A stretch of 53,682 bases of DNA, from positions 76,168 through 129,849 of the forward strand of contig JAIYAY010000003.1 of assembly GCA_027488785.1 (NCBI GenBank). Direction: 5' to 3'. Made by a program: the position numbers and the translations under genes. Each line of letters begins with the position of its first letter. Positions within the stretch are counted from its first letter, which is position 1. Below are positions 26,230 through 38,936 of the stretch, in pieces. The DNA is from Sphingomonadales bacterium (GTDB taxonomy: Bacteria; Pseudomonadota; Alphaproteobacteria; Sphingomonadales; Sphingomonadaceae). The notes beneath the pieces were generated by a model. The model was not told the DNA's origin. It saw only the letters and a list, made by a program, of their open reading frames with translations, and ran no database searches.

Positions 26230-27630
26230 ATGTCGCGCATTTTGACGCTCCACGCTGACCGGCTTTTTCCAACGGAACGAGATGTTCGCGCTATCGCCCG
26301 CAGGCTCTATGATGCTGTCGCTGATTTGCCGATCATCAGCCCGCATGGCCATACAGATCCCCGATGGTGGGCGACCGACGATCTATTCGGAAACGCAACC
26401 GAACTGCTGCTGCATCCTGACCATTATGTGTTCCGCATGCTCTATTCGCAAGGCGTCCCTCTTGAAGCGCTTGGCATAAGGAATCCCGATGCTGATCCGC
26501 GCGAAAGTTGGCGATTATTTGCCGAAAGATATCATCTTTTTCGTGGCACACCGACGCGTATGTGGCTCGATTGGGTTTTCAGCGCGACTTTTGAAATTGA
26601 TGTGCTGTTGTCGGCGGAGACTTCGGACCATTATTATAACCATATCACCGCGGCGCTGGCAACCGATGCCTTCCGCCCGCGCGCTTTATTTGAACGCTAT
26701 AACATCGAAGTGATTGCCACCACCGAAAGCCCGCTTGATGACTTACGCCATCATCAGGCTATTCGCGATAGCGGCTGGAACGGACGAGTCATCACGGCCT
26801 ACCGCCCTGACCCCGTTGTCGACCCCGACTTTGAGGGTTTCCATAAAAATCTGGCTATGCTGGCGCAGTTAACAGGCGAAGATTGCTTCAATTGGCAGGG
26901 TTATCTGAACGCCCATCGCAAGCGTCGGGCCTTTTTTGCATCCATGGGCGCAACCTCAACCGACCATGGACACCCGACGGCACAAACCGCTGACCTGAGC
27001 ACACATGAGGCAGAAGCGCTTTTTAAACGTGTGATATCAGCGCATGTTACGCCGCAAGATGCCGAACTGTTCCGTGCCCAAATGTTGACCGAGATGGCGC
27101 GTATGAGCATCGATGACGGCCTCGTCATGCAAATTCACCCAGGCGCGTTCCGCAATCATAACCCAATGCTCTTTGAACGCTTTGGCAGAGATAAAGGCGC
27201 GGATATTCCAACGCGTACCGGCTATGTCGAACAGCTTCGACCGTTGCTTTCGCGATTTGGCAACCATGCAGATCTAACAATCATCCTCTTTACCTTGGAT
27301 GAAAGCACCTACGCCCGAGAGCTTGCGCCACTTGCAGGGCATTATCCTGCTCTCAAGCTTGGGCCAGCCTGGTGGTTCCACGATAGCCCAGAGGGTATGC
27401 GCCGGTTCCGAACAAATATGACCGAAACCGCAGGATTTTATAACACTGTCGGTTTCAACGACGATACGCGAGCGTTTCTGTCGATACCTGCGCGACACGA
27501 CGTCGCGCGACGGATCGATTGCGGTTTCTTGGCGCAGCTTGTCGCCGAACACCGTATGGAGGAATGGGAAGCCGCCGAGCTTGCCGCAGACCTCAGCTAT
27601 AATCTTGCCAAGCAGGCCTATAAATTATGA
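26230..27630 (+). CDS. uxaC: glucuronate/galacturonate isomerase
   Basis: 466 residues from ATG 26230, two bases after the esterase stop; the upstream in-frame start at 26182 overlaps that gene. Length and motifs match UxaC: LPIISPHGHTDPRWW with the metal-binding HxH, YNIEVIATTESPLDDLRHH, FTLDESTYARELAPLAGHYPALKLGPAWWFHDSPEGMRRFR and FNDDTRAFLSIPARHDVARR. It converts D-galacturonate to D-tagaturonate (and glucuronate to fructuronate), the first cytoplasmic step. The stop overlaps the next start (ATGA). Confidence 0.96.
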   Translation: MSRILTLHADRLFPTERDVRAIARRLYDAVADLPIISPHGHTDPRWWATDDLFGNATELLLHPDHYVFRMLYSQGVPLEALGIRNPDADPRESWRLFAERYHLFRGTPTRMWLDWVFSATFEIDVLLSAETSDHYYNHITAALATDAFRPRALFERYNIEVIATTESPLDDLRHHQAIRDSGWNGRVITAYRPDPVVDPDFEGFHKNLAMLAQLTGEDCFNWQGYLNAHRKRRAFFASMGATSTDHGHPTAQTADLSTHEAEALFKRVISAHVTPQDAELFRAQMLTEMARMSIDDGLVMQIHPGAFRNHNPMLFERFGRDKGADIPTRTGYVEQLRPLLSRFGNHADLTIILFTLDESTYARELAPLAGHYPALKLGPAWWFHDSPEGMRRFRTNMTETAGFYNTVGFNDDTRAFLSIPARHDVARRIDCGFLAQLVAEHRMEEWEAAELAADLSYNLAKQAYKL

Positions 27631-29009
27631 GGCTTGGTCCAAATTCCGTTTTGCCAGCAAATCTCTTGCTTCCAGAATATGACCGAAGAACTCAAAAAGC
27701 CGGCATCGTGCATTTCGGGATAGGTGCATTTCATCGTGCACATCAGGCGGTGTACACCGACGACGCCATGAACGCCGGTGAACGTGATTGGGGCATCATT
27801 GGCGTGTCGTTACGCAGCCCTGCGGTGGCAGAGCAATTGAACCCGCAAGATGGGCTATATTCGGTTACCGAACGATCTGAAAATGGCGACAAAAGCCGTA
27901 TCATTGGCGCAGTTCAAAAGGTGTTGGTCGCCGCCGATGCACCAGATGCCGTCATAGCTGCATTGGCCTCAGAGAACACCCATATCGTCAGTTTTACGAT
28001 CACCGAAAAAGGCTATTGCCGCGCACCTGACGGAAGTTTGGATTTTACCCAAGCGGATGAAAGGTCGGCTTATGCGTATCTCGCTGCTGCTATGCGGCAA
28101 CGGCACACAGCAAAGTTGGGCGGCTTGACGCTGCTCAGTTGTGATAATCTAGCGGGTAATGGTGCACAACTTGCCGAGCTGATGCGCGCCTATCTAGAGC
28201 GTTGCGCGCCCGATCTGGTCAATTGGTTTGAGGATCAGTGCAGCTGTCCATCCACAATGGTAGATCGCATCGTTCCAGCAACGACGGACTACGACCGCGA
28301 ATCCGTCGCCGCTATCTTGGGCAGCGTGGATCAGGCTGCGGTCGTTACCGAACCATTTACTCAATGGGTGATTCAAGATCATTTTGTGGGCAAACGCCCC
28401 TGCTGGGATGTCGGCGGCGCGCAGTTTACAAAAGATGTCGCCCCGTTCGAAACTGCCAAGCTGCGAATGTTGAATGGCGCGCACTCGGCGCTGGCTTATA
28501 TCGGGCTTCAAAAGGGCCATGAATATGTCCACCAAGTCATCGCCGATCCGCACATTCTGGCGCTTGTGCACACACTCATGCGCGATGAGGCGGCCAATAG
28601 TCTGCAACCCGTAGCGGGACAAAATCTGGCGACTTATGCCGATGCCTTGATTGCCCGCTTCGCCAATCCAGCACTCAATCACCGGCTTATCCAAATTGCC
28701 ATGGATGGGAGCCAGAAGATACCGCAGCGCTGGTTAGAAACATTGGCCTATCATCAACGTCAGGGCCAGGAATGCCCTGCCATTCTTGAAGCCATAGCCG
28801 CTTGGATAGTCCATATCCGCGGGGTCAAACATTTCGTCGATGACCCCATGCGCGATACCTTCCAAAGCTTATGGCAAACGGCCGGAGAGAGACATATTGC
28901 ATCCGCTTTATTTGGCAATGGCGGGCAATTTGCCCAATATTGGGAAGCGAGCGACAAAGACCTGGCGCGCGTCAATCATTGGGTTTCCAAAATGGCGGTA
29001 GCAGGATAG
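27627..29009 (+). CDS. mannitol-dehydrogenase-family hexuronate reductase (UxuB-like, likely tagaturonate reductase role)
   Basis: 460 residues. The N-terminal IVHFGIGAFHRAHQAVYTDDAM and the central PSTMVDRIVPATT are those of the UxuB/mannitol-2-dehydrogenase branch rather than E. coli UxaB, which has a different N-terminal motif. LRMLNGAHSALAYIG is the catalytic Lys/His region of the family. By sequence alone it is a fructuronate reductase; by context (uxaC directly upstream, uxaA in the same island, no uxuA mannonate dehydratase) it should reduce tagaturonate to altronate. It may accept both. It overlaps uxaC by four bases and is the last gene of the island. Confidence 0.85.
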   Translation: MRLGPNSVLPANLLLPEYDRRTQKAGIVHFGIGAFHRAHQAVYTDDAMNAGERDWGIIGVSLRSPAVAEQLNPQDGLYSVTERSENGDKSRIIGAVQKVLVAADAPDAVIAALASENTHIVSFTITEKGYCRAPDGSLDFTQADERSAYAYLAAAMRQRHTAKLGGLTLLSCDNLAGNGAQLAELMRAYLERCAPDLVNWFEDQCSCPSTMVDRIVPATTDYDRESVAAILGSVDQAAVVTEPFTQWVIQDHFVGKRPCWDVGGAQFTKDVAPFETAKLRMLNGAHSALAYIGLQKGHEYVHQVIADPHILALVHTLMRDEAANSLQPVAGQNLATYADALIARFANPALNHRLIQIAMDGSQKIPQRWLETLAYHQRQGQECPAILEAIAAWIVHIRGVKHFVDDPMRDTFQSLWQTAGERHIASALFGNGGQFAQYWEASDKDLARVNHWVSKMAVAG

Positions 29010-29275
29010 CAGATTTTATATACTTAGCAGACAAATCCTAACAGTCCGCCCTCGGCCCAATTCCGGCCATTGGCCGAAAGCGCTCCTGAACGCCTATCCT
29101 GCCCTGCTCACGCGGGCGAGGCAGGGTCTGATTGTCTTCGTGCGGCATTCCTGAACTCAAATAAAGTTAGCCGAGCACCCAGCGTCGCCCCCTTCTGGTG
29201 ATTGCTATGTGCTTGCTAGGAATTAAATGCACGCGCAGGGCGAGTAATAGTTAGCACGTAAGTAGCTGAAAGAAA

Positions 29276-29351
<76 letters not shown>

Positions 29352-29438
29352 CCATTTCGGGCTGGCCAGATGCGCAGGCCCGTTTGGAGCGCCGCCTTTG
29401 ATGGGTTTAGCACGCTTTGTCAAGCGCGCCTGCGGGAT

Positions 29439-30551
29439 TTATTGGAATTGGCCGCGCTTTGCGCCGGGGTGGCGTTCGATGGACATGATAATGCCTACGC
29501 ACAGCATCATGGTCAGCATCGATGATCCGCCGTGGCTGACGAACGGCAAGGGTATGCCGGCAACGGGCGCAAGGCCTACGACCATCAACAAGTTGATCAT
29601 AATGTAAAAGAAAATGGTGCAGGTCAGGCCTGCCGCAACCAATTGGCCGTAGCGGGTCTTGCTCTCCATCGCGACGGTCAAGCCCCAGCGCATGAGCAAG
29701 AAATAGAGAAACAAGATGAAGAAGCCGCCGACGATGCCCCATTCTTCGGCCATGGTGGCAAAAACGAAGTCGGTGTGACCTTCGGGCAGATAATCCAAAT
29801 GGCTTTGCGTGCCATTGCCAAAACCCTTGCCAAAGATTCCGCCCGAACCAATGGCGATTTTGGACTGGGTGATATGATAGCCAGCGCCCAAAGGATCATT
29901 TTCGGGGTTGAGGAAAATGAGAACGCGGTCTTGCTGATAGGGTTTGAGGCCAAAGAAATAGACCAAGGGGGCAAAAATGGCGATGGCCGCGCCCGCGCCC
30001 CAAAAATAGATCAGGGGTAGCCCGGCCATAAAACCCACCACGCCCAAGCCAAAGGCATAAGCGATGGCAGCATCGAAATCAGGCTGGATAATGACCAAAA
30101 CGCTTGGCAGCAGCAACAAAGCGCCCAGCGGCCAAACGGCATCAATGCCATATATGCGGTTGGGCGGCAGTCGGTCAAAAAACCAGGCTGCGGCAAGGAC
30201 CATCACTGGCTTCATCAACTCGGATGGTTGCAGTGTGATGATGCCCAAGTTGATCCATCGCTGGCTGCCGCCCCCTACAAACCCCATCAGTTCGACCACC
30301 ACAAGCATGAGTAACAAAAGCAGATAGAGCGGAAAAGTTATCGATTTCCAGAATTCCAGCTTCATGCGCGACATGACAATGATCATGCCAAGAAGTACCA
30401 AAAAGCGGAGGATATGCTTGCCCGCCCATGGGTCAAAATGCCCACCCGCAGCGGAATAAAGCACAGCAGCGCCAAATCCCACCAATGCCATCAGGATAAA
30501 GATGACACGCCAGGGCAAGGCGGCGATGGAGGCAGGGACAATGCGGTTCAT
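29439..30551 (-). CDS. rodA: rod-shape peptidoglycan polymerase RodA (SEDS family)
   Basis: 370 residues with about ten membrane segments. SEDS signatures: GGSQRWINLGIITLQPSELMKP near residue 93, IIQPDFDAAIAYAFG (the conserved catalytic Asp region, usually QPDxG), LPEGHTDFVFATMAEEWGIVGG and the C-terminal IPLPFVSHGGSSML. It polymerises glycan strands for lateral wall growth together with PBP2. The start overlaps the mrdA stop (ATGA), and it is the last gene of the mre operon. Confidence 0.97.
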   Translation of the reverse strand: MNRIVPASIAALPWRVIFILMALVGFGAAVLYSAAGGHFDPWAGKHILRFLVLLGMIIVMSRMKLEFWKSITFPLYLLLLLMLVVVELMGFVGGGSQRWINLGIITLQPSELMKPVMVLAAAWFFDRLPPNRIYGIDAVWPLGALLLLPSVLVIIQPDFDAAIAYAFGLGVVGFMAGLPLIYFWGAGAAIAIFAPLVYFFGLKPYQQDRVLIFLNPENDPLGAGYHITQSKIAIGSGGIFGKGFGNGTQSHLDYLPEGHTDFVFATMAEEWGIVGGFFILFLYFLLMRWGLTVAMESKTRYGQLVAAGLTCTIFFYIMINLLMVVGLAPVAGIPLPFVSHGGSSMLTMMLCVGIIMSIERHPGAKRGQFQ

Positions 30552-32455
30552 GCCGTCGGATCCAATGGCGGGGGCGGGGCTGCTTGCCCCTGATATGCGG
30601 CATATTTGGCCGCCATGCGCTGTTCAATATTGCCGCCCCAGCCAGCCTCAAGTGCCTCCAGTGACGCCATTGCCTGTTCACGATCATAGATGAACGTCAG
30701 CACATCCTTGGCAATAGGGGCCGCTGCGCGCGCGCCGCCCATACCATGTTCGATCACCACCGCTGCTCCGTAACGTGGCTGATCAACCGGAGCAAAGCAG
30801 ACGAACAGGCCATGATCGCGATATTTCCATTCGCCGGACTGTCCACGTTGCGAACCTGCGATACGGCGAACCTGTGCCGTTCCGGTTTTTCCCGCCATCG
30901 CGATGTTTTCGAGCGACAGCCTGCTGCGCACGGCGGTCCCGTCGCCATTGACCACCAAATTCATGCCTTCACGTACAATAGCGAGATGTTCTTTGGGAAA
31001 GGACAAAGGCTTAGGCGCAGCGCGTTTCTGCTTCAGGATTTCAGGTTCAACGCTTAATCCAGAGGCTATGCGCGCCGCCATGAGACCAAGTTGGAACGGA
31101 CTGGCGATAATATAACCCTGCCCAATGACGGCATTGAGCGTATCAGAATCCGTCCATTTCTGATCATATTTGCGCATTTTCCATGTGCTGTCTGGAACAG
31201 TGCCATAACGCTGTGAAGGAAAGGGCAGAGAAAATTCTTGCCCCAGCCCAAGTTCGCGCGCGACAGGGGCAATATTGTCAAAGCCAATCCGATGCCCCAT
31301 TGCGTAGAAATAGGTATTGCAGCTCTTCATGATCGCGGTGCTCATATTTACCGGACCATGCCGCCCCAGACATCTGAAAACACGATTGCCAAGCCGGTAA
31401 CCGCCGTTGCAATTTACGGTTTCCTCAGGATCGATGCCGTGACGCATCATGGCAAGCCCAGCCATGGGTTTTAGCGTCGAGCCCGGTGGATAAAGCCCCT
31501 GAAGCGCTTTGTTCAACATAGGAATATGGTCGTCGCTGTTCAGCATTTTCCATTCGACGCGGCCAATGCCGTCGGAAAAGCTGTTGGGGTCGTAACAGGG
31601 CATGGATGCCATGGTAACGATGTCGCCCGTCAGACAATCGAATATAACTACGGATCCCGATTCAAGGCCGAGCCGCCGTGCGGCGTAATTATGCAGATCA
31701 ATGTCGATGGTAAGTTGAACGGGCTTGCCCGGTATATCCGGCCTTGTGGTCAGTTCACGCACGATCTTGCCGCGCGCGGTGACTTCGGTCCGCTTGGCAC
31801 CGGGTTCGCCCTGTAGCCTGTCCTCGAGCGTCTTCTCGAGGCCATCCTTGCCAACCTTAAACCCTGGCGTAATTAGTAGTGGATTTTTGTTTTTCTGATA
31901 TTCCTCTGCCGACACCGTGCCAACATAGCCAATGAGATGCCCGACCGCTGCGCCGCTGGGGTAAAAGCGCGAATAGCCTTGGCGTGGACTGACGCCTGGA
32001 AGGTCTGGTAAGCGTACACTGACCGCTGCGAATCGGTCATAATCCAGGCCGTCGGCGACTTGCACCGGTTGAAACCCTTGTGCATTTTTCAAATCGCGAT
32101 GGATGCGGTCGACATCGTCTGTTGAAAGCGCCAGCAACTCGGTCAGCGTCTGAATTGTCTCATCTTTCCGCACCAGCCGGTCCGGAATGATGTCGACGCG
32201 AAAATCGGCCCGGTTGGTTGCGATTGGCTTACCAAATCGGTCAATGAACCACCCTCTACGGGGCGGAATGATAGTCAGGTTGACGCGATTGCTTTCGGCA
32301 AGCAGCTTGTATTTTTCATTATCGGCGACAGCGATATAGGACATGCGCGCGGCAACGGTGATGCCAATCGCCGCTTGCACGCCGCCAACAAAAGCAGCGC
32401 GGCGTGTGAAGGTGAAGTCAAGCTGTCCTGATGTGACCTGTTTTTCGACTTTCAT
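30548..32455 (-). CDS. mrdA: penicillin-binding protein 2 (elongasome transpeptidase)
   Basis: 635 residues from ATG 32455, which overlaps the mreD stop as ATGA; an open frame of 66 codons upstream is antisense or shadow sequence. An N-terminal membrane anchor (AAFVGGVQAAIGITVAAR) is followed by the PBP dimerisation domain and the transpeptidase domain with all three motifs: SxxK at 326-329 (STLK), SxN at 378-380 (SCN) and KTG at 523-525. Cross-links lateral peptidoglycan with RodA. The tail ends in a proline-rich stretch (QAAPPPPLDP). Confidence 0.97.
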   Translation of the reverse strand: MKVEKQVTSGQLDFTFTRRAAFVGGVQAAIGITVAARMSYIAVADNEKYKLLAESNRVNLTIIPPRRGWFIDRFGKPIATNRADFRVDIIPDRLVRKDETIQTLTELLALSTDDVDRIHRDLKNAQGFQPVQVADGLDYDRFAAVSVRLPDLPGVSPRQGYSRFYPSGAAVGHLIGYVGTVSAEEYQKNKNPLLITPGFKVGKDGLEKTLEDRLQGEPGAKRTEVTARGKIVRELTTRPDIPGKPVQLTIDIDLHNYAARRLGLESGSVVIFDCLTGDIVTMASMPCYDPNSFSDGIGRVEWKMLNSDDHIPMLNKALQGLYPPGSTLKPMAGLAMMRHGIDPEETVNCNGGYRLGNRVFRCLGRHGPVNMSTAIMKSCNTYFYAMGHRIGFDNIAPVARELGLGQEFSLPFPSQRYGTVPDSTWKMRKYDQKWTDSDTLNAVIGQGYIIASPFQLGLMAARIASGLSVEPEILKQKRAAPKPLSFPKEHLAIVREGMNLVVNGDGTAVRSRLSLENIAMAGKTGTAQVRRIAGSQRGQSGEWKYRDHGLFVCFAPVDQPRYGAAVVIEHGMGGARAAAPIAKDVLTFIYDREQAMASLEALEAGWGGNIEQRMAAKYAAYQGQAAPPPPLDPTA

Positions 32456-33006
32456 GTTGCCAATCGCCAGCTGTCGAGCCGCGCACATATTCGCACGATG
32501 AGTGGATATAGCAATATGGACAAAAGGATCTGCGGGAATAAAATCTCCGGCTTCGGCGTGGCATGGGCGAGCCCGGAAATCCACCAACCACCCAGCAACA
32601 CCGCCGTGATGAGCAACGCGGCAATCAACCAATCCTGGAGATAATCGCGCCATATGGCGCGAGAATCGATAATTTCGACAACAAGCATTGCGAGAGACCA
32701 GAGCAGGCCCGCGCTGCCAAAAGGTTGGCCGCTGAAAAGATCATCCATCAATCCAAATGGAACGCCTGACCATATAGGTAGTAATCCCGGCCGCATCAGA
32801 CGCCAGCTTAGGAACATGAGCAGCCCGAATGGTGGTAACAGTGGTCCGGCGCTAAAAACGGGTAATGTGGTGACCATCGACGCCAAAATCACCGAGGTAA
32901 TCGGTATCGCCAACATTTTGAGCATCGATTGCTCGCGGTCAAAACGACTTTCATATTCGCGGCTCGGCCGTGTTGGCAGTCGAATGGCGCTGACCGGAAT
33001 TTTCAC
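32452..33006 (-). CDS. mreD: rod shape-determining protein MreD
   Basis: 184 residues, mostly hydrophobic, with about five membrane segments after a basic N-terminus. PPFGLLMFLSWRLMRPGLLPIWSGVPFGLMDDLFSGQPFGSAGLLW is the typical MreD core (shown here as the conserved GLMDDL region near residue 86). Overlaps mreC and mrdA by four bases at each end. It is an inner-membrane part of the elongasome; sequence conservation is low in this family, so operon position is a main support. Confidence 0.93.
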   Translation of the reverse strand: MKIPVSAIRLPTRPSREYESRFDREQSMLKMLAIPITSVILASMVTTLPVFSAGPLLPPFGLLMFLSWRLMRPGLLPIWSGVPFGLMDDLFSGQPFGSAGLLWSLAMLVVEIIDSRAIWRDYLQDWLIAALLITAVLLGGWWISGLAHATPKPEILFPQILLSILLYPLIVRICARLDSWRLAT

Positions 33007-33905
33007 TCCGCAACCTCTTTGGTTTCGCCATCGGGCGCTAAAGCTTGCTGCGCAGCGCGCGCCTCACCCAGATAAGGTTTCATCACAATAGCATAGGGCG
33101 TGTTGGCAGGGTCGGCAAAAGGCAGACCAAGCGCACCGTCACTGGTTTTGCGAATGATCCGCGCAAACGGAATATTCGCGCCATATAGTCCACCATTGCC
33201 CGAGGTGATGATGATGTCACCGACCTTGAAAGGACTTTCGCCAAGGTTCAGCGGCTTGATCAGGACGAGCCCGTTGCCAAGGCCCGACGAAAATGCCGGA
33301 AGACCATCGCTGGCCCGCATGACGGGAACCAGGTTTTCGCTGTCCGTCACCAACAATACGCGGGCGGTTGTTGGACCTGTTTCGATAACGCGGCCGATAA
33401 GTCCGGCTGGCCCACGCACAGGCTGTGCGCGTTCAACCCCGAAATTACGTCCGATGGACAAGGTCGCGACCTGCCTTGTGCTGGATGCAGTCGAACTGAT
33501 CAAGCGGCCAACGGCCACTTGTTGTGCATCATCATCCGATATCTTTAGTAAGCCGCGAAGCCGGGCGTTTTCGACACGCAGGGCGCGTGCCTCGATTAAT
33601 GCGGTGCGGTTCGCTTTCAATTCTTTTTCAAGCGTTACATTTCTCGATGCTGCGTCGATATAGGCTGACACATTGTGCGTTATCGCTTGCGTGGATTGCC
33701 GCGCATCATTGACCACGCGCGCGACTGGAGCGGTGACTTCAGAGCCAAAGGTTCGTAAGGCAGAAAATCCTGTTGGATCGACCACCGAAATCGTCAGAAG
33801 CAGCGCAGCCACGATCGTTCCTGCAATCGCAACCACATAGGTTGCGAACAGGCCATATTGCGCCTTCCGGGAAAATCCGGGGCGCCGATGTGGCGGCGGC
33901 GCCAT
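33003..33905 (-). CDS. mreC: rod shape-determining protein MreC
   Basis: 300 residues: short basic cytoplasmic N-terminus, one membrane segment (about 20-42), a coiled-coil stretch (LEKELKANRTALIEARALRVENARLRGLL, about 92-120) and the beta-barrel periplasmic domain (GPAGLIGRVIETGPTTARVLLVTD, then DIIITSGNGGLYGANIPFARI). It scaffolds PBP2/RodA activation in the periplasm. Starts twelve bases after the mreB stop. Confidence 0.96.
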   Translation of the reverse strand: MAPPPHRRPGFSRKAQYGLFATYVVAIAGTIVAALLLTISVVDPTGFSALRTFGSEVTAPVARVVNDARQSTQAITHNVSAYIDAASRNVTLEKELKANRTALIEARALRVENARLRGLLKISDDDAQQVAVGRLISSTASSTRQVATLSIGRNFGVERAQPVRGPAGLIGRVIETGPTTARVLLVTDSENLVPVMRASDGLPAFSSGLGNGLVLIKPLNLGESPFKVGDIIITSGNGGLYGANIPFARIIRKTSDGALGLPFADPANTPYAIVMKPYLGEARAAQQALAPDGETKEVAE

Positions 33906-33917
33906 CCTTATCTCGCC

Positions 33918-36951
<3,034 letters not shown>

Positions 36952-37044
36952 AGTGCGGAAGTCAGATGCTGGAGCCGAAGTAAGACCTTGAAATAAGTTC
37001 AGTGTGACGGAGGGTGATGGGGGTGTTTTGACATTAAACCCAAT

Positions 37045-37075
37045 TCGTTATCCTGAACTTGTTTCAGGATAACGA
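37045..37075. repeat. palindromic intergenic element (REP-like hairpin)
   Basis: A perfect 13-base inverted repeat, TCGTTATCCTGAA / TTCAGGATAACGA, around the five-base loop CTTGT. It lies between the convergent genes mutL and ychF and could stop transcription from both sides, though there is no T-run. The form resembles the dispersed palindromes common in intergenic regions of this group; only one copy is in the window. Confidence 0.7.
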
Positions 37076-37094
37076 CAGGCCAGCGTCAATCACC

Positions 37095-38195
37095 TCAAAC
37101 ATTAAACCTAAACAGCATGATATCGCCGTCTTTGACGAGATACTCTTTGCCTTCTGAACGCCATTTGCCGGCTTCTTTCGCGCCGGCTTCGCCATTATAT
37201 TGGACATAATCGTCATAGGCCATGGTTTCGGCGCGGATGAATCCTTTTTCGAAATCGCTGTGGATCGCCCCTGCCGCATTCGGTGCCGTTGCGCCTTTGG
37301 TCACGGTCCATGCCCGCGCCTCTTTGGGGCCGACGGTGAAGAAGGTGATAAGGTCAAGCAGTTCATAGCCAGCGCGGATGACGCGGGCGAGGCCGGTTTC
37401 GGTGAGGCCTAAGTCTTCGAGGAAAACTTCGCGGTCTTCGGTCGGCATCGTTGATATTTCCGCCTCAATCGCGGCGGAAACAACTACGGCTTCTGCGCCT
37501 TCAGCCTTTGCCTTTTCAAAAACGCGCGCGGACAAGGCATTGCCATTGGCGGCGCTCGCCTCTTCGACATTGCAGACATAGAGCACAGGCTTCGCGGTCA
37601 AAAGCTGCGCCATTTGGAAATGGCGTTCTTCCTCGGCATCGTCGCGTTTGGTGAGGCGCGCTGGCTTGCCGTCGCGCAGCAGGTCGAGCGCACGGCCCAG
37701 CACAAGCGCACTGATTTTGGCTTCCTTGTCGCCCTGCGTGCCTTTTTTGATGAGGTTGGGGACTCGTTTTTCAAGGCTTTCCAAGTCGGACAGCATCAGT
37801 TCGGTTTCCACGGTCTCTGCGTCAGAAATCGGGTCGATCTTGTTATCGACATGTTGAATGTCGTCATCTTCGAAACAGCGCAAGACGTGAACGATGGCAT
37901 CTACTTCGCGGATGTTGCCAAGGAATTGGTTACCAAGGCCTTCGCCCTTGGACGCGCCGCGCACGAGGCCCGCAATGTCGACAAAGCCTAATTGCGTTTC
38001 AATAATCTTTTGACTGCCGCCGATTTTGGCGATGGTTTGTAAACGTCGGTCTGGCACGGCGACATTGCCGATATTGGGTTCAATCGTGCAGAAGGGATAA
38101 TTTGCTGCCTGCGCTGCCGCCGTTTCGGTCAACGCATTGAACAGGGTGGACTTGCCTACATTGGGAAGGCCCACAATACCGCATTTGAAACCCAT
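37095..38195 (-). CDS. ychF: redox-regulated ATPase YchF (Obg family)
   Basis: 366 residues from ATG 38195 ([22 protein letters not shown]); 21 extra upstream codons are open but unconserved. The P-loop GLPNVGKS, switch [38 protein letters not shown] and the C-terminal TGS domain ([26 protein letters not shown]) are intact. The enzyme binds ATP rather than GTP and associates with ribosomes. Followed downstream in genome order by pth, a conserved pairing. Confidence 0.97.
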   Translation of the reverse strand: MGFKCGIVGLPNVGKSTLFNALTETAAAQAANYPFCTIEPNIGNVAVPDRRLQTIAKIGGSQKIIETQLGFVDIAGLVRGASKGEGLGNQFLGNIREVDAIVHVLRCFEDDDIQHVDNKIDPISDAETVETELMLSDLESLEKRVPNLIKKGTQGDKEAKISALVLGRALDLLRDGKPARLTKRDDAEEERHFQMAQLLTAKPVLYVCNVEEASAANGNALSARVFEKAKAEGAEAVVVSAAIEAEISTMPTEDREVFLEDLGLTETGLARVIRAGYELLDLITFFTVGPKEARAWTVTKGATAPNAAGAIHSDFEKGFIRAETMAYDDYVQYNGEAGAKEAGKWRSEGKEYLVKDGDIMLFRFNV

Positions 38196-38287
38196 AATGT
38201 CCTCGTCATTAATAATATGATGCGGCCCTAGGCGACGTTCGGCAGCAAGTCCATCCAATGCGATGGCGCAACCATCGTTAAACGGCT

Positions 38288-38860
38288 TCAGTCCTGTTGT
38301 AACCGCATGGCGACGTCGTTCATGAAGCGGACGTCATCGCTCTTCGCCAGCCAATCGGATTCGGCCGATATAGCGCCTAACAAATCGGCCAGATCGTCAA
38401 TCTCGCTCTTGTGAAAATTACCGAGGACATAGCCCGTCACGCGGTCTTTGTTGCCCGGATGGCCAATGCCCAAACGGACACGGCGGAATTCTGCGCCGAT
38501 ATGGTCGGTGATCGAACGGATGCCATTATGACCAGCCGCACCGCCGCCCGTTTTAACCTTTACCTTAAACGGGGCGAGGTCGAGTTCGTCGTAAAAGACT
38601 GTAACATCCTTGGGCTCTAGCTTGTAGAAATCCATGGCAGCGCGCACGCTACGGCCGCTTTCGTTCATGAACGTTGCGGGTTTTAGAAGGATGATTTTTT
38701 CAGAACCAATGCGCAGCTCCTGTACCCAGCCTTGAAATTTTTTGGCGGGCAGGGGCAGTTCGTGAATTTCGGCCAACGCATCAATCGCCATGAAGCCGAT
38801 ATTGTGCCGGTGCATCGCATAGGTGGCGCCTGGATTACCGAGACCTACCCATAATTGCAT
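38288..38860 (-). CDS. pth: peptidyl-tRNA hydrolase
   Basis: 190 residues. N-terminus LWVGLGNPGATYAMHRHNIGFMAID has the catalytic His (HRHNIGF) and the family signature; KPATFMNESGRSV and the DELDLAPF acid region follow, as does GGAAGHNGIRSI and RLGIGHPG. It releases peptides from peptidyl-tRNA dropped by stalled ribosomes. Located between rplY and ychF on the same strand, as in many proteobacteria. Confidence 0.96.
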   Translation of the reverse strand: MQLWVGLGNPGATYAMHRHNIGFMAIDALAEIHELPLPAKKFQGWVQELRIGSEKIILLKPATFMNESGRSVRAAMDFYKLEPKDVTVFYDELDLAPFKVKVKTGGGAAGHNGIRSITDHIGAEFRRVRLGIGHPGNKDRVTGYVLGNFHKSEIDDLADLLGAISAESDWLAKSDDVRFMNDVAMRLQQD

Positions 38861-38884
38861 CGTCCGTGTCCCTTGGGGGAATAT

Positions 38885-38910
38885 CCGGGGTGGGCAAAAC
38901 CCAACCCCGG
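38885..38910 (-). terminator. hairpin between rplY and pth, possible weak terminator
   Basis: On the minus strand CCGGGGTTGGG, loop TTTTG, CCCACCCCGG forms a GC-rich stem of about ten pairs with one bulged base. It starts 27 bases after the rplY stop and ends 25 bases before the pth ATG. No run of T follows, so it may attenuate rather than terminate, or protect the 3' end of the rplY message. Confidence 0.5.
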
Positions 38911-38936
38911 AGATTTACTTAAGTTTAGCCTTCTGC

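Noticed and set aside
29064-29125. Hairpins downstream of the hexuronate reductase gene (CGGCCATTGGCCG; CCTGCC...GGCAGG) as terminator
   Set aside because: Stems of six pairs with either a one-base or 16-base loop and no T-run.
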